From positions 128,620 through 192,619 of the forward strand of contig BCGQ01000007.1 of the NCBI GenBank assembly GCA_001599355.1: a stretch of DNA of 64,000 nt. Reading direction: 5' to 3'. Below the pieces are notes generated by a model. The model searched no databases. It had not been told where the DNA came from and worked only from the letters and a program-made list of their open reading frames with translations. Made by a program: the position numbers and the translations under genes. This document shows, piece after piece, positions 38,738 to 46,544 of the stretch (positions are counted from its first letter, which is position 1; every line of letters begins with the position of its first letter). The stretch is from Nakazawaea peltata. Its lineage: Eukaryota > Ascomycota > Pichiomycetes > Alaninales > Pachysolenaceae.

Positions 38738-40798
38738 ATGCGTAACCTCAGACACTTCTCGAGCTCAAGAAGCAGTCAAGTTGCTCAAAACTTGACCGAG
38801 AAAATCATCCAGAAATATGCCGTCGGATTACCAGCCGGAAAGAAGGTAGTCAGCGGAGACTATGTGTCAATTAGACCGGCTCATGTCATGTCTCACGACA
38901 ACTCGTGGCCTGTGGCTACCAAATTCATGAAATTGGGTCTGTCAAAAGTCAAGGACAACCGTCAGATCGTCAACACCTTGGATCACGATGTCCAGAACAA
39001 GAGTGAACTGAATTTGAAAAAATACCGTAATATCCAGAAATTCGCCAAGGAACAAGGCATCGACTTCTACCCAGCCGGTCGTGGTATCGGTCACCAAATT
39101 ATGATCGAAGAAGGATATCTGTTCCCATTGAACTTGACTGTGCTGTCAGACTCTCACTCTAACACATATGGTGGTATTGGAGCTTTGGGAACCCCAATTG
39201 TCAGAACTGATCTGGCTCTGATCTGGGCCACCGGTCAAACTTGGTGGCAGATTCCTCCAGTTCTGAAGGTGGAATTGATGGGAAAATTACCAAAGGGCGT
39301 CACCGGTAAGGATGTCATCGTATCATTGTGTGGTATTTTCAACAATGACGAAGTGTTGAACCATGCTATTGAGTTTGTCGGAGATGAGATCGACCAACTT
39401 CCAGTCGACTACAGATTGACTATTGCCAATATGACCACCGAGTGGGGAGCTCTTTCCGGGTTATTCCCAGTCGACAGTGCTATCATCGAATGGTACGAAG
39501 AAAGATTGAAGAGAGTCGGCCCAGACCACCCAAGAATCAACACCAAGACCATCCAACTGTTGATCGACAACCCAGAGAGAGCCGACCCAGATGCATACTA
39601 CCTGAAGACTTTGAAGGTGGACTTGAGTTCTCTTTCTCCTCATATCTCTGGTCCTAACTCTGTCAAGATTTCTAACCCTCTTTCTGTTTTGTCCAAACGT
39701 AATATGAAGATCAACAAGCTGTACTTGGTCTCTTGTACCAACTCGAGATTGAGTGACATCAAGCTGGCTGCCGACATCGTTGGTGACAACAAGATTGCTC
39801 CAGGTGTCGAGTTCTACATTCTGGCTCTGTCCAACTTGGTTCAAAAGGATGCCGAGAGTATCGGAGCCTGGCAAAAGCTTATCAATGCCGGTTGCACTCC
39901 ATTACCAGCCGGTTGTGGTCCATGTATCGGTTTAGGAGCCGGTTTGTTGGAGCCTGGAGAAATCGGAATCAGTGCTACTAACAGAAACTTCAAGGGTAGA
40001 ATGGGTAGTAAAGATGCATTGCTGTTCTTACTGTCTCCTGAGGTTGTTGCTGCCTCTGCTGTCATGGGTAAGATTGCTGGCCCAGAAGAAGTCTTGGGAC
40101 TCCCAGTTGAAGAAAGTAGAGAACTTGTTAAGGAAGTGATCATCCACGAGAAGGCCGCTTCCGATTCTCTGGATCTGGGAGGAGCCGTAGATGTTTTAGA
40201 AGGGTTCCCAGAGAGAATCTCCGGTGAATTAGTCTTATGTGATGCCGACAACATCAACACCGATGGTATCTACCCGGGTAAATACACGTACCAAGATGAT
40301 GTTCCTCGTGAGAAGATGGCCGAGGTCTGTATGGAGAACTACGATTCGGAGTTCGGTCTGAAGACTAAACTGGGAGATATCATCATCTCCGGTTACAATT
40401 TCGGAACTGGTTCTTCCAGAGAACAAGCTCTGACTCTGATCTTAGCTAGAGATATGAAGTTGGTAGTTGCTGGATCTTTCGGTAACATCTTCTCGAGAAA
40501 CTCGATCAACAATGCTCTTTTGACTTTGGAGATTCCAAAGTTGATCAACATGTTGAGAGAGAAGTACAAGGACTCTGAGAAGGAGTTGACTAGAAGAACA
40601 GGATGGTTCTTGACCTACGATGTCAGAAAGCTGACTGTTACTGTCACTGAGGGATCAGCTGACAGTGATAAGGTGGTGATGGTTGAGAAGGTTGGTGAAT
40701 TGGGAACTAATTTGCAAGACATCATCATTAAGGGGGGTTTAGAAGGTTGGGTCAAGGCCGAATTGGCCAGCGAGGGTGCTCAAGCTGCCACCGTTTAG
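38738..40798 (+). CDS. LYS4: Homoaconitase
   Basis: Encodes 686 residues. Mitochondrial homoaconitase converts homocitrate to homoisocitrate in fungal lysine synthesis. It carries a presequence ([17 protein letters not shown]), then the aconitase core with [33 protein letters not shown], the iron-sulfur cysteines Cys333 (VSCTNSR) and Cys393 and Cys396 (GCGPCIG), and the swivel domain with [10 protein letters not shown] and [11 protein letters not shown]. The ATG at 38738 is the first in frame. Its CTG codons (at residues 68, 128, 136, 159, 161, 176, 289, 328, 362, 364, 429, 432, 565, 567) align with Ala in S. cerevisiae Lys4, while TTG and TTA align with Leu. This is the strongest single-gene evidence for CTG as Ala. 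Confidence 0.96.
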   Translation: MRNLRHFSSSRSSQVAQNLTEKIIQKYAVGLPAGKKVVSGDYVSIRPAHVMSHDNSWPVATKFMKLGLSKVKDNRQIVNTLDHDVQNKSELNLKKYRNIQKFAKEQGIDFYPAGRGIGHQIMIEEGYLFPLNLTVLSDSHSNTYGGIGALGTPIVRTDLALIWATGQTWWQIPPVLKVELMGKLPKGVTGKDVIVSLCGIFNNDEVLNHAIEFVGDEIDQLPVDYRLTIANMTTEWGALSGLFPVDSAIIEWYEERLKRVGPDHPRINTKTIQLLIDNPERADPDAYYLKTLKVDLSSLSPHISGPNSVKISNPLSVLSKRNMKINKLYLVSCTNSRLSDIKLAADIVGDNKIAPGVEFYILALSNLVQKDAESIGAWQKLINAGCTPLPAGCGPCIGLGAGLLEPGEIGISATNRNFKGRMGSKDALLFLLSPEVVAASAVMGKIAGPEEVLGLPVEESRELVKEVIIHEKAASDSLDLGGAVDVLEGFPERISGELVLCDADNINTDGIYPGKYTYQDDVPREKMAEVCMENYDSEFGLKTKLGDIIISGYNFGTGSSREQALTLILARDMKLVVAGSFGNIFSRNSINNALLTLEIPKLINMLREKYKDSEKELTRRTGWFLTYDVRKLTVTVTEGSADSDKVVMVEKVGELGTNLQDIIIKGGLEGWVKAELASEGAQAATV

Positions 40799-41207
40799 AG
40801 CATTAACTTTTTCTTAGCACTTCGGCTTCGCATAGATAGATTATTTATTAATATAAGATAGAAATGAGCACAGTAGGTGGGGAGTGGGGCGCAGGGTAAG
40901 CGCAGAGTAAGCGCGCAGTAAGCACAAAGTAAATCTGTTAGTTATTTTCTATATAGGGTGAACTGGGGGGATATTTTCTATATGAAGTGAGGGGTAGTTT
41001 CTCTATTAAATTTGTCTAAATGATAATTGATATGGGGCATGGGGATGGGGATGGGGATATGGGGATATGGGGACATGCTGTGGTGAGTGTGGTAAGTATG
41101 AGAGGATACGACCCTCCTACAGTGAAATAGTCCCTACATGATGTGTCCTATCGTAAAGTAATTACTAACTACTACATCCCTCCTATATCATCATACTATT
41201 TATTATA
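40799..41207. repeat. Intergenic between convergent LYS4 and NHP2, with a GGGG-rich array (41034-41072)
   Basis: Six runs of four G separated by two to four bases at 41034-41072 fit a G-quadruplex. A separate AGTAAGCGC repeat is at about 40889-40930. Both lie between convergent 3' ends. Confidence 0.75.
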
Positions 41208-41675
41208 TTACAGCAAAGATGGAATCTCCTTGACAATCTCATCAAAGTTCTCTCTATATTCCTCAGCAGCCTTAGAATCTCCCTTACCCTTCTTTCCTCC
41301 ATTTGGAACAACCATAACACAAGAAGTTGGTCTCTTAGTAGCACCGGCAGATCCCAAATCTTCCTTAGAAGGTAAGAAAACATATGGAACAGAGTTATCC
41401 TCACATAAAACTGGCAAGTGAGAGATGACATCTGGAGGAGAAATGTCTCCGGCAATTATCACCAATCCCTTTTCTCCCTTTCTTAATGCTTTAACAACCT
41501 CTTTGACACCTCTCTTGACATGCTTGGCCTTAGAAGCCTTCTTTACGGTCTTCAATACCTTCTTGTTCAACTTCTTCGAGGCCAAAGGTTTGGCAAATGG
41601 CAAAACAGCTGGCATTCTCTTCTCGTAGTTGTCTACTTCATCTTCGACCTTAGTCGACTTATCTTTCTTGGCCAT
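41208..41675 (-). CDS. NHP2: H/ACA snoRNP protein Nhp2
   Basis: Encodes 155 residues (S. cerevisiae 156). Nhp2 is the L7Ae-family core protein of H/ACA snoRNPs, which direct pseudouridylation and rRNA processing. The sequence has YEKRMPAVLPFAKPLASKKL, KGLVIIAGDISPPDVISHLPVLCED, VPYVFLPSKEDLG and GATKRPTSCVMVV, the expected L7Ae/Nhp2 pattern. The start ATG at 41675 gives MAKKDK. Its promoter has a TATA palindrome, RRPE-like boxes and a PAC-like GATGAG. Confidence 0.95.
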   Translation of the reverse strand: MAKKDKSTKVEDEVDNYEKRMPAVLPFAKPLASKKLNKKVLKTVKKASKAKHVKRGVKEVVKALRKGEKGLVIIAGDISPPDVISHLPVLCEDNSVPYVFLPSKEDLGSAGATKRPTSCVMVVPNGGKKGKGDSKAAEEYRENFDEIVKEIPSLL

Positions 41676-41717
41676 CTTCTCGCTTGATCTATCGGCTCTT
41701 CTACCCTCTTTAATCTC

Positions 41718-41792
41718 TTTATAAAGGGGTTAAAGAGAGGAAAATTTTTTAGGGAGCAAAAAATTTTTCTTGGGGTTACCCTGACTGATGAG
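41718..41792 (-). promoter_or_regulatory. NHP2 promoter: TATA, RRPE and PAC elements
   Basis: CTTTATAAAG (TATA palindrome, 41718-41727), AAAATTTTTT at 41741-41750, GCAAAAAATTTTTCT at about 41757-41769, and GATGAG (PAC core) at 41787-41792. The combination of RRPE and PAC is the hallmark of S. cerevisiae ribosome biogenesis promoters. Confidence 0.6.
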
Positions 41793-41948
41793 ATCACAAT
41801 GAGCAAATTACGAATTAATCCATCGAAGATTTCAACTCTCCCCAATCCTCAGCAATTTACAAATTTATACCCCTGCGCTTAATCTCCTTCTATTTATAGT
41901 GACGACAAGGTCAGAGTGCCATTCAATCACCAGAACAACCCGGTCAAA

Positions 41949-44900
41949 ATGAGCTCAAGAGAGAAGAAAAGATCGTCATTCTTTGGATTTGGATCACTTG
42001 GAAGTGGTTCCAACTCGAAATCATCCAATTCGACCCCTAAAACCTTTGTTCTCCCGACCGATAATGAGCTTAGCGCCAATGATCTTCCTAAGAGGCGGAA
42101 TACTATGGATGCTTTGAAGGATATACCGCAGGTGCCGAAGTCTAGAGTTGTTTCACCGCCTTTACCGGTGACCCAATTGCCGGGGAAGTCAACTAGAGTA
42201 CCTCAATTGAACCGGAATGCTGATCCGACAAGGATTAAGGTGGGAGGGGGAGGTGAGCAAGGCTCGAGTCAGTTGGGAGGTCAGCTGGGAGCTTCCAAGG
42301 GACCTCAGGAGGGACAGCAAAGACCTTTGAAGCAAAATGTGAGGTCTCTTATTCCTCCTGTAGAGCTGCCACTGCCAAGACTGGGCAGTAGACAGCGAGT
42401 TCTGTCACCTCTTCTGCTGTCAGTTACTACTCTGTCTGAGAGCAATGAGAGGGGGGGTGAGAAGAGCAATGAGAAGAGCAATGAGAGGGGAGCGGTGGGT
42501 AGCTCGGATGCAGGATCAAGTGCTCTGCAGGTTGCGAAAGCTGTGCCAGCTGCACCAGCTGTACTGGAGCTGTCGACCCCGACAATACAACCAGCCCTCG
42601 CCTCCCCATTACTCTCACCAACGTCCTCGGTTTCGTCCGGTGTTTCTGGGGTAACAGTCACTAAAAGAGTGTCTACATTAAGACGTAAACCACCACCACC
42701 ACTTCAGAAATCTGTTTTAACGATGGGAGTGGTGGAGGAGCCGGTCAGTGGACCAGCCAGCGAGACAGTCAGGGAGCCAAGTGCTGAGCCAAGTGCTGAG
42801 CCAAGTGTTGGGCCAAGTGCTGAGCCGGGCACCAATGCTGAACCGGGGTCCGAAAGACCTGAACTCAACAAATTAGTCACCAAACTAGAAGAAGAAGTAT
42901 CAGATTTCAACCCTGCTGGTGTCTCTCCCCTGCAATCAAGTGTTTATTCCCCATATTCTCCACTTTATTCTGGCCGTTCCACCTCAATTTCTGCCCTGGT
43001 TGCTCCTAAGACACTCCGCTCTGCTAGTACTTTACATTTAGAAACGACTGCCGAAAGAGACACTCCTAATACCCCTCCAGCTAGTTCTCCAAGAGCCGCT
43101 ACCACTTCTCCAGGAGGAGCAGCATCTCTCTCTCCCGACCAACTTCTGCCTCCTCCTGTTCTGCAGTCTCTGTCACAGAAACCCCGCTCTCCAGTGACCC
43201 CAACAGAGCTTGATGAGGAGTTCAAGAGGATTGAAGAGTTGCTCAACCAGAGTTCACAGTTGAATCATCAGGTGGATACTCATCTTTCTCATAGTAGACA
43301 TACTTCTGCTGATATTTCTCATTCCAGAAACGTCTCTAGAGACATATCTCACTCAAGGGACGTCTCTAGAGACATTTCCCACTCAAGGAACATCTCCAGA
43401 GACCTTCCTCACTCCAGAAACGTTTCTGATCTTCATTCATTCGTAAAAGAGCCCCACACTGATTCCGATTCCGACTCTGAAATCGACCCTGACAGGTCTC
43501 CCGACGGTTTCCTCCACGAATTATCCCAATTTGGAACTCCTAATCTTCAAGTAGGTCGCTTTGGATCATCTCTGACCCTCGAAAATACCACAGACGACGA
43601 GTTTTTCGATGCTGAAGAGACTGAGCATCGTTCAGGATCGGGTGTTTCTCCATTAAATATGTCCAGGAACGGATTCACTCCAAAACTGGCACCTGTAGAA
43701 GTTTTACAAGACCAAACGGTAGATATTTCGAGTCGTGAAGGAACTCCTGACCCATTCCATAACGTACATAGACCAGATACTCCTGTAGAAGACGACGATG
43801 ACGAAGAATTTGAGACCAGAGACTCCGAAATGCCTCAAAAATCTCCTAGATCTATCCGTAAGAAGTTCTCACTCGATGCAATCAATGGCCATGCTTCCGA
43901 AGACTCAGATTCTAATAGATATGACGGAAGAGAGTACCTTGAGAGCTCGGACGAGGAAGAACTGGAGCTGCAGGGGCTGCTCCATGACAGATACATCACC
44001 GAACAGGCTGATTTCTATCAAAATCAGCAAAGTATTTCACCTGAGGGTGAGGAAAATGGTGTAGAGAGAGTTCTGGCGAGTGGTGTAGAGACTCCAATAA
44101 TTCTTGTAGATGATGAGTCTGACTATGGAGGGTCTAGCTCGAGTAGAGAGTCCAGTGGGAGTTATTTGAGCGATCGGGAGGCTGAAGAGGGTCATTTGGC
44201 GACTGGTCATGACCAATATGAAACTAGAGAATCAGACCGCAGTTACCGTAACTCTTCAGAAGGCAGTGATCTCGAATTCACCGCTCGGTCTCCCTTCTAT
44301 TCTCCTTTCGAACCGGTCGATGAATCCCAACCTCGTAAAATGATAATCACCAATAATGTAAGTGACGACGAACTCGAATCACAAGAAGACGAGTCGGGCG
44401 AGTTAAGAAGCCTGGTGAATAAACGTAACTCGTATTTCGGTGATTTGGATATCGATCAGTACGTTGCTGATCAGCAGCTGAGAGCCAAGCTGACTCAAGA
44501 TCTTTTGAATGATTTGCATTCGGATTCAAGAAACAGACTGACCAGTAATCTGGGATCTGAGCTGCTTGCTATCACTCCAAATGAGGGTCTGAATTTCCTG
44601 CATGTATACGATCGTAGAGAAGAGCCTGTAGTGGTACCTGTAGCCCATAGTAGTTCATTATCAGGACTGGGACATCTTGCGGTGGCTGATCCTATGGAGA
44701 ACAGCGGGTCGAAGAAGTTAAGAAGAAGACCACCACCGGATTTCCCAGTATCTGGACGTACTGGCCGTAGTTTGTCGGTGAATCAAGAACAGTATCCGGT
44801 ATTTGTAGAAACGGCACCTATTTCGGAGACCAAAGAGAGATCTGTTAGTGTTTCTGGAGTTAGCGAGACCGGTACTAATAATGATAGTGGAAGCCCTGCG

Positions 44901-45680
44901 GAAGAGGCAAGAAATGAGAGTGGTGTAGAAGTTGTAGGAGGGTCTGATGGGGTGGATATTGGATCTTCTGTTGAAGAATCAGGTCATCCGATCTCAAAAT
45001 CCATTGCAGATTCTTCATCTCAACCTGAAATTCCTACACAGACACCCCCAATTTCTTCTCTGCCTGTAGAGGGTCAAAAATCCGCCTACGTAATGATGAT
45101 GAGAAGAAAAGCCGGTACTTCTTATAGTGATGTTGCACCACCAGCCTGGACTCTTCCTGTTCTGATTCGCTCAACTAGCGAGAAACAAAGACAAGCGATT
45201 TCCAGTAAGTATTCGAAGACTCTGATGTCATTATTTAAGAAGGGAGTTCTTTCGAATGCTGATATTAAACATGGAAATTTGCGTCCTCGTTTACTTGCTA
45301 GTGAGGTTGATGATGACGAGGTAGAACCGCAGAGAAGATCTAGTCCACAATCGCAGCTGGCATCCGACACACAACCACCCCCTTCTATTCCTGCTGCAGC
45401 TACTCGTACATCTACACATACATCTACGGGATCTGGGTCTCTTGCGCATACTCAATTGGGGGCTATGATTCAGCCAAGACCTTCTTCAGAAGTTTATTCG
45501 GGACCTACTTCGATTTATTCTCTGGGAAGTAACAATAGTGGAAGGTTAGTACAAGAACCTGTGGATTATTCAAGCTCTCAACTTCTGAGATCGGGAAGTA
45601 TTTCTCAAGATGTTCCTGAGAATGGTAATGGAAAGTTGAGGTTGTTTATTGTTAATCCTGATAATGAGGATAGTGATTAA
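41949..45680 (+). CDS. Large disordered Ser-rich protein of unknown function
   Basis: Encodes 1243 residues. I do not recognise it. It is rich in Ser, Glu, Pro and Asp with no visible folded domain. Features: basic N-terminus (SSREKKRSSFFGFGS), STLRRKPPPP and KKLRRRPPPDFPV motifs that could bind SH3-type partners, four to five copies of a ten-residue repeat (HSRNVSRDIS, about residues 443-493), EPSA repeats near 285, acidic clusters, and a more ordered segment near 840-890 (IDQYVADQQLRAKLTQDLLNDL). A final block (KYSKTLMSLFKKGVLSNADIKHGN, split here as KYSKTLMSLFKKG and NADIKHGN) looks helical. Composition resembles bud-neck or actin-patch scaffolds. The ATG at 41949 is the first in frame. 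Confidence 0.7.
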   Translation: MSSREKKRSSFFGFGSLGSGSNSKSSNSTPKTFVLPTDNELSANDLPKRRNTMDALKDIPQVPKSRVVSPPLPVTQLPGKSTRVPQLNRNADPTRIKVGGGGEQGSSQLGGQLGASKGPQEGQQRPLKQNVRSLIPPVELPLPRLGSRQRVLSPLLLSVTTLSESNERGGEKSNEKSNERGAVGSSDAGSSALQVAKAVPAAPAVLELSTPTIQPALASPLLSPTSSVSSGVSGVTVTKRVSTLRRKPPPPLQKSVLTMGVVEEPVSGPASETVREPSAEPSAEPSVGPSAEPGTNAEPGSERPELNKLVTKLEEEVSDFNPAGVSPLQSSVYSPYSPLYSGRSTSISALVAPKTLRSASTLHLETTAERDTPNTPPASSPRAATTSPGGAASLSPDQLLPPPVLQSLSQKPRSPVTPTELDEEFKRIEELLNQSSQLNHQVDTHLSHSRHTSADISHSRNVSRDISHSRDVSRDISHSRNISRDLPHSRNVSDLHSFVKEPHTDSDSDSEIDPDRSPDGFLHELSQFGTPNLQVGRFGSSLTLENTTDDEFFDAEETEHRSGSGVSPLNMSRNGFTPKLAPVEVLQDQTVDISSREGTPDPFHNVHRPDTPVEDDDDEEFETRDSEMPQKSPRSIRKKFSLDAINGHASEDSDSNRYDGREYLESSDEEELELQGLLHDRYITEQADFYQNQQSISPEGEENGVERVLASGVETPIILVDDESDYGGSSSSRESSGSYLSDREAEEGHLATGHDQYETRESDRSYRNSSEGSDLEFTARSPFYSPFEPVDESQPRKMIITNNVSDDELESQEDESGELRSLVNKRNSYFGDLDIDQYVADQQLRAKLTQDLLNDLHSDSRNRLTSNLGSELLAITPNEGLNFLHVYDRREEPVVVPVAHSSSLSGLGHLAVADPMENSGSKKLRRRPPPDFPVSGRTGRSLSVNQEQYPVFVETAPISETKERSVSVSGVSETGTNNDSGSPAEEARNESGVEVVGGSDGVDIGSSVEESGHPISKSIADSSSQPEIPTQTPPISSLPVEGQKSAYVMMMRRKAGTSYSDVAPPAWTLPVLIRSTSEKQRQAISSKYSKTLMSLFKKGVLSNADIKHGNLRPRLLASEVDDDEVEPQRRSSPQSQLASDTQPPPSIPAAATRTSTHTSTGSGSLAHTQLGAMIQPRPSSEVYSGPTSIYSLGSNNSGRLVQEPVDYSSSQLLRSGSISQDVPENGNGKLRLFIVNPDNEDSD

Positions 45681-46002
45681 GAAATGTATAGTAGAGTAAT
45701 TGATGTGAGTGTTTATTGAAGTGTAGAGTAGAGTAATTGATGTGATTCTGTTTATTGAAGTGTAGAGTAGGTAATTTTGAATGTGAATTATTCGATTACC
45801 CCCAATTGTTGGTGTTATGATGTAGATTAGAATTTGTATTTTGCTCAGAGAGTTGGTGTTACGATGTACTTGGTAGGGGGAAATTACTACCCTACAGAAT
45901 TTGTGTATGAATAGCGGTGAGTTGAATGTAGATGGTGGAAATTTCCGGAGCTTGTTTCGTTCATTGGTATGCTACTATTTGTTTCAGGAAGCGGTGGTTC
46001 AG

Positions 46003-46035
46003 TGTGTTAGGGTGTTAGGGTGTTAGGGTGTTAGT
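46003..46035 (+). repeat. TTAGGG-like short array
   Basis: Three TTAGGG motifs separated by two to three bases (GTGTTAGG register), ending in GTTAG. Tbf1 in yeasts binds TTAGGG repeats, so this may be a regulatory cluster rather than telomere remnant. Confidence 0.6.
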
Positions 46036-46343
46036 GATTTGTCAAGAGCTTTGTTAGTGAATTTCTTAGTGGTTTTTTAACTGTTTTTCTTACTGTTTTC
46101 TTAGTGATTTTCTTAGTGATTCTCTAGTGATTCTCTAGTGATTCTTACTGTTTTCCTTACTGTTTTTCACTGTTCTCTTTTTGTCCCACTGAGCATTCTA
46201 CAAATCCCATCCTTCCATTTTAGGAAATTCTCCTTCCACGACCCGAAAATGAACAACGAACAAAAAAACACCACCAAATTTAATCAAATTAATCCAAACA
46301 ATTTATCGATTCATTAACAAGTTAGGAATTGGTGAATCAGATA

Positions 46344-46540
46344 GTAAGTAAATGAAGAATTGGGTGCTCGACGGGCAGTTAGGTACGGTAGAGATTGTGA
46401 TGGCGTGGATTAAGCGCCATTGCCCCGGTGCTGTCCCCACCACTGTCCCCGCCCGCCACTGTACCGCCAACCCACCAGTGCTTAAGCGCGCTTAAGCGCT
46501 GTCGTGCCAGCCCTCCCCCACCCCATACTAACAATCCCAG
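46344..46540 (+). other. Candidate 5' leader intron of SEC26
   Basis: GTAAGT at 46344, TACTAAC at about 46527, and CAG at 46538-46540, four nt before the SEC26 ATG. The donor and branch match those of the other introns in the window. If real, it is a 197-nt intron entirely within the 5' leader. Confidence 0.5.
46480..46497. promoter_or_regulatory. 18-bp perfect palindrome GCTTAAGCG/CGCTTAAGC
   Basis: GCTTAAGCGCGCTTAAGC reads the same on both strands, 48 nt before the SEC26 start and inside the candidate intron. A related TTAAGCGCC is at about 46409. Confidence 0.6.
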
Positions 46541-46544
46541 ACTC

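Larger units (their letters stand above)
45681..46544. other. Intergenic upstream of SEC26 with repeats and putative 5' intron
   Basis: Contains a TTAGGG-like array (46003-46035), a degenerate TTCTTAGTGATT array (about 46066-46175), a candidate 5' leader intron (46344-46540) and an 18-bp palindrome (46480-46497). No protein gene seen. Confidence 0.5.

Noticed and set aside
41159-41205. TACTAAC with a downstream TTACAG near 41205 as an intron end
   Set aside because: It is on the plus strand directly before the NHP2 stop, which is on the minus strand; no exon follows on the plus strand.
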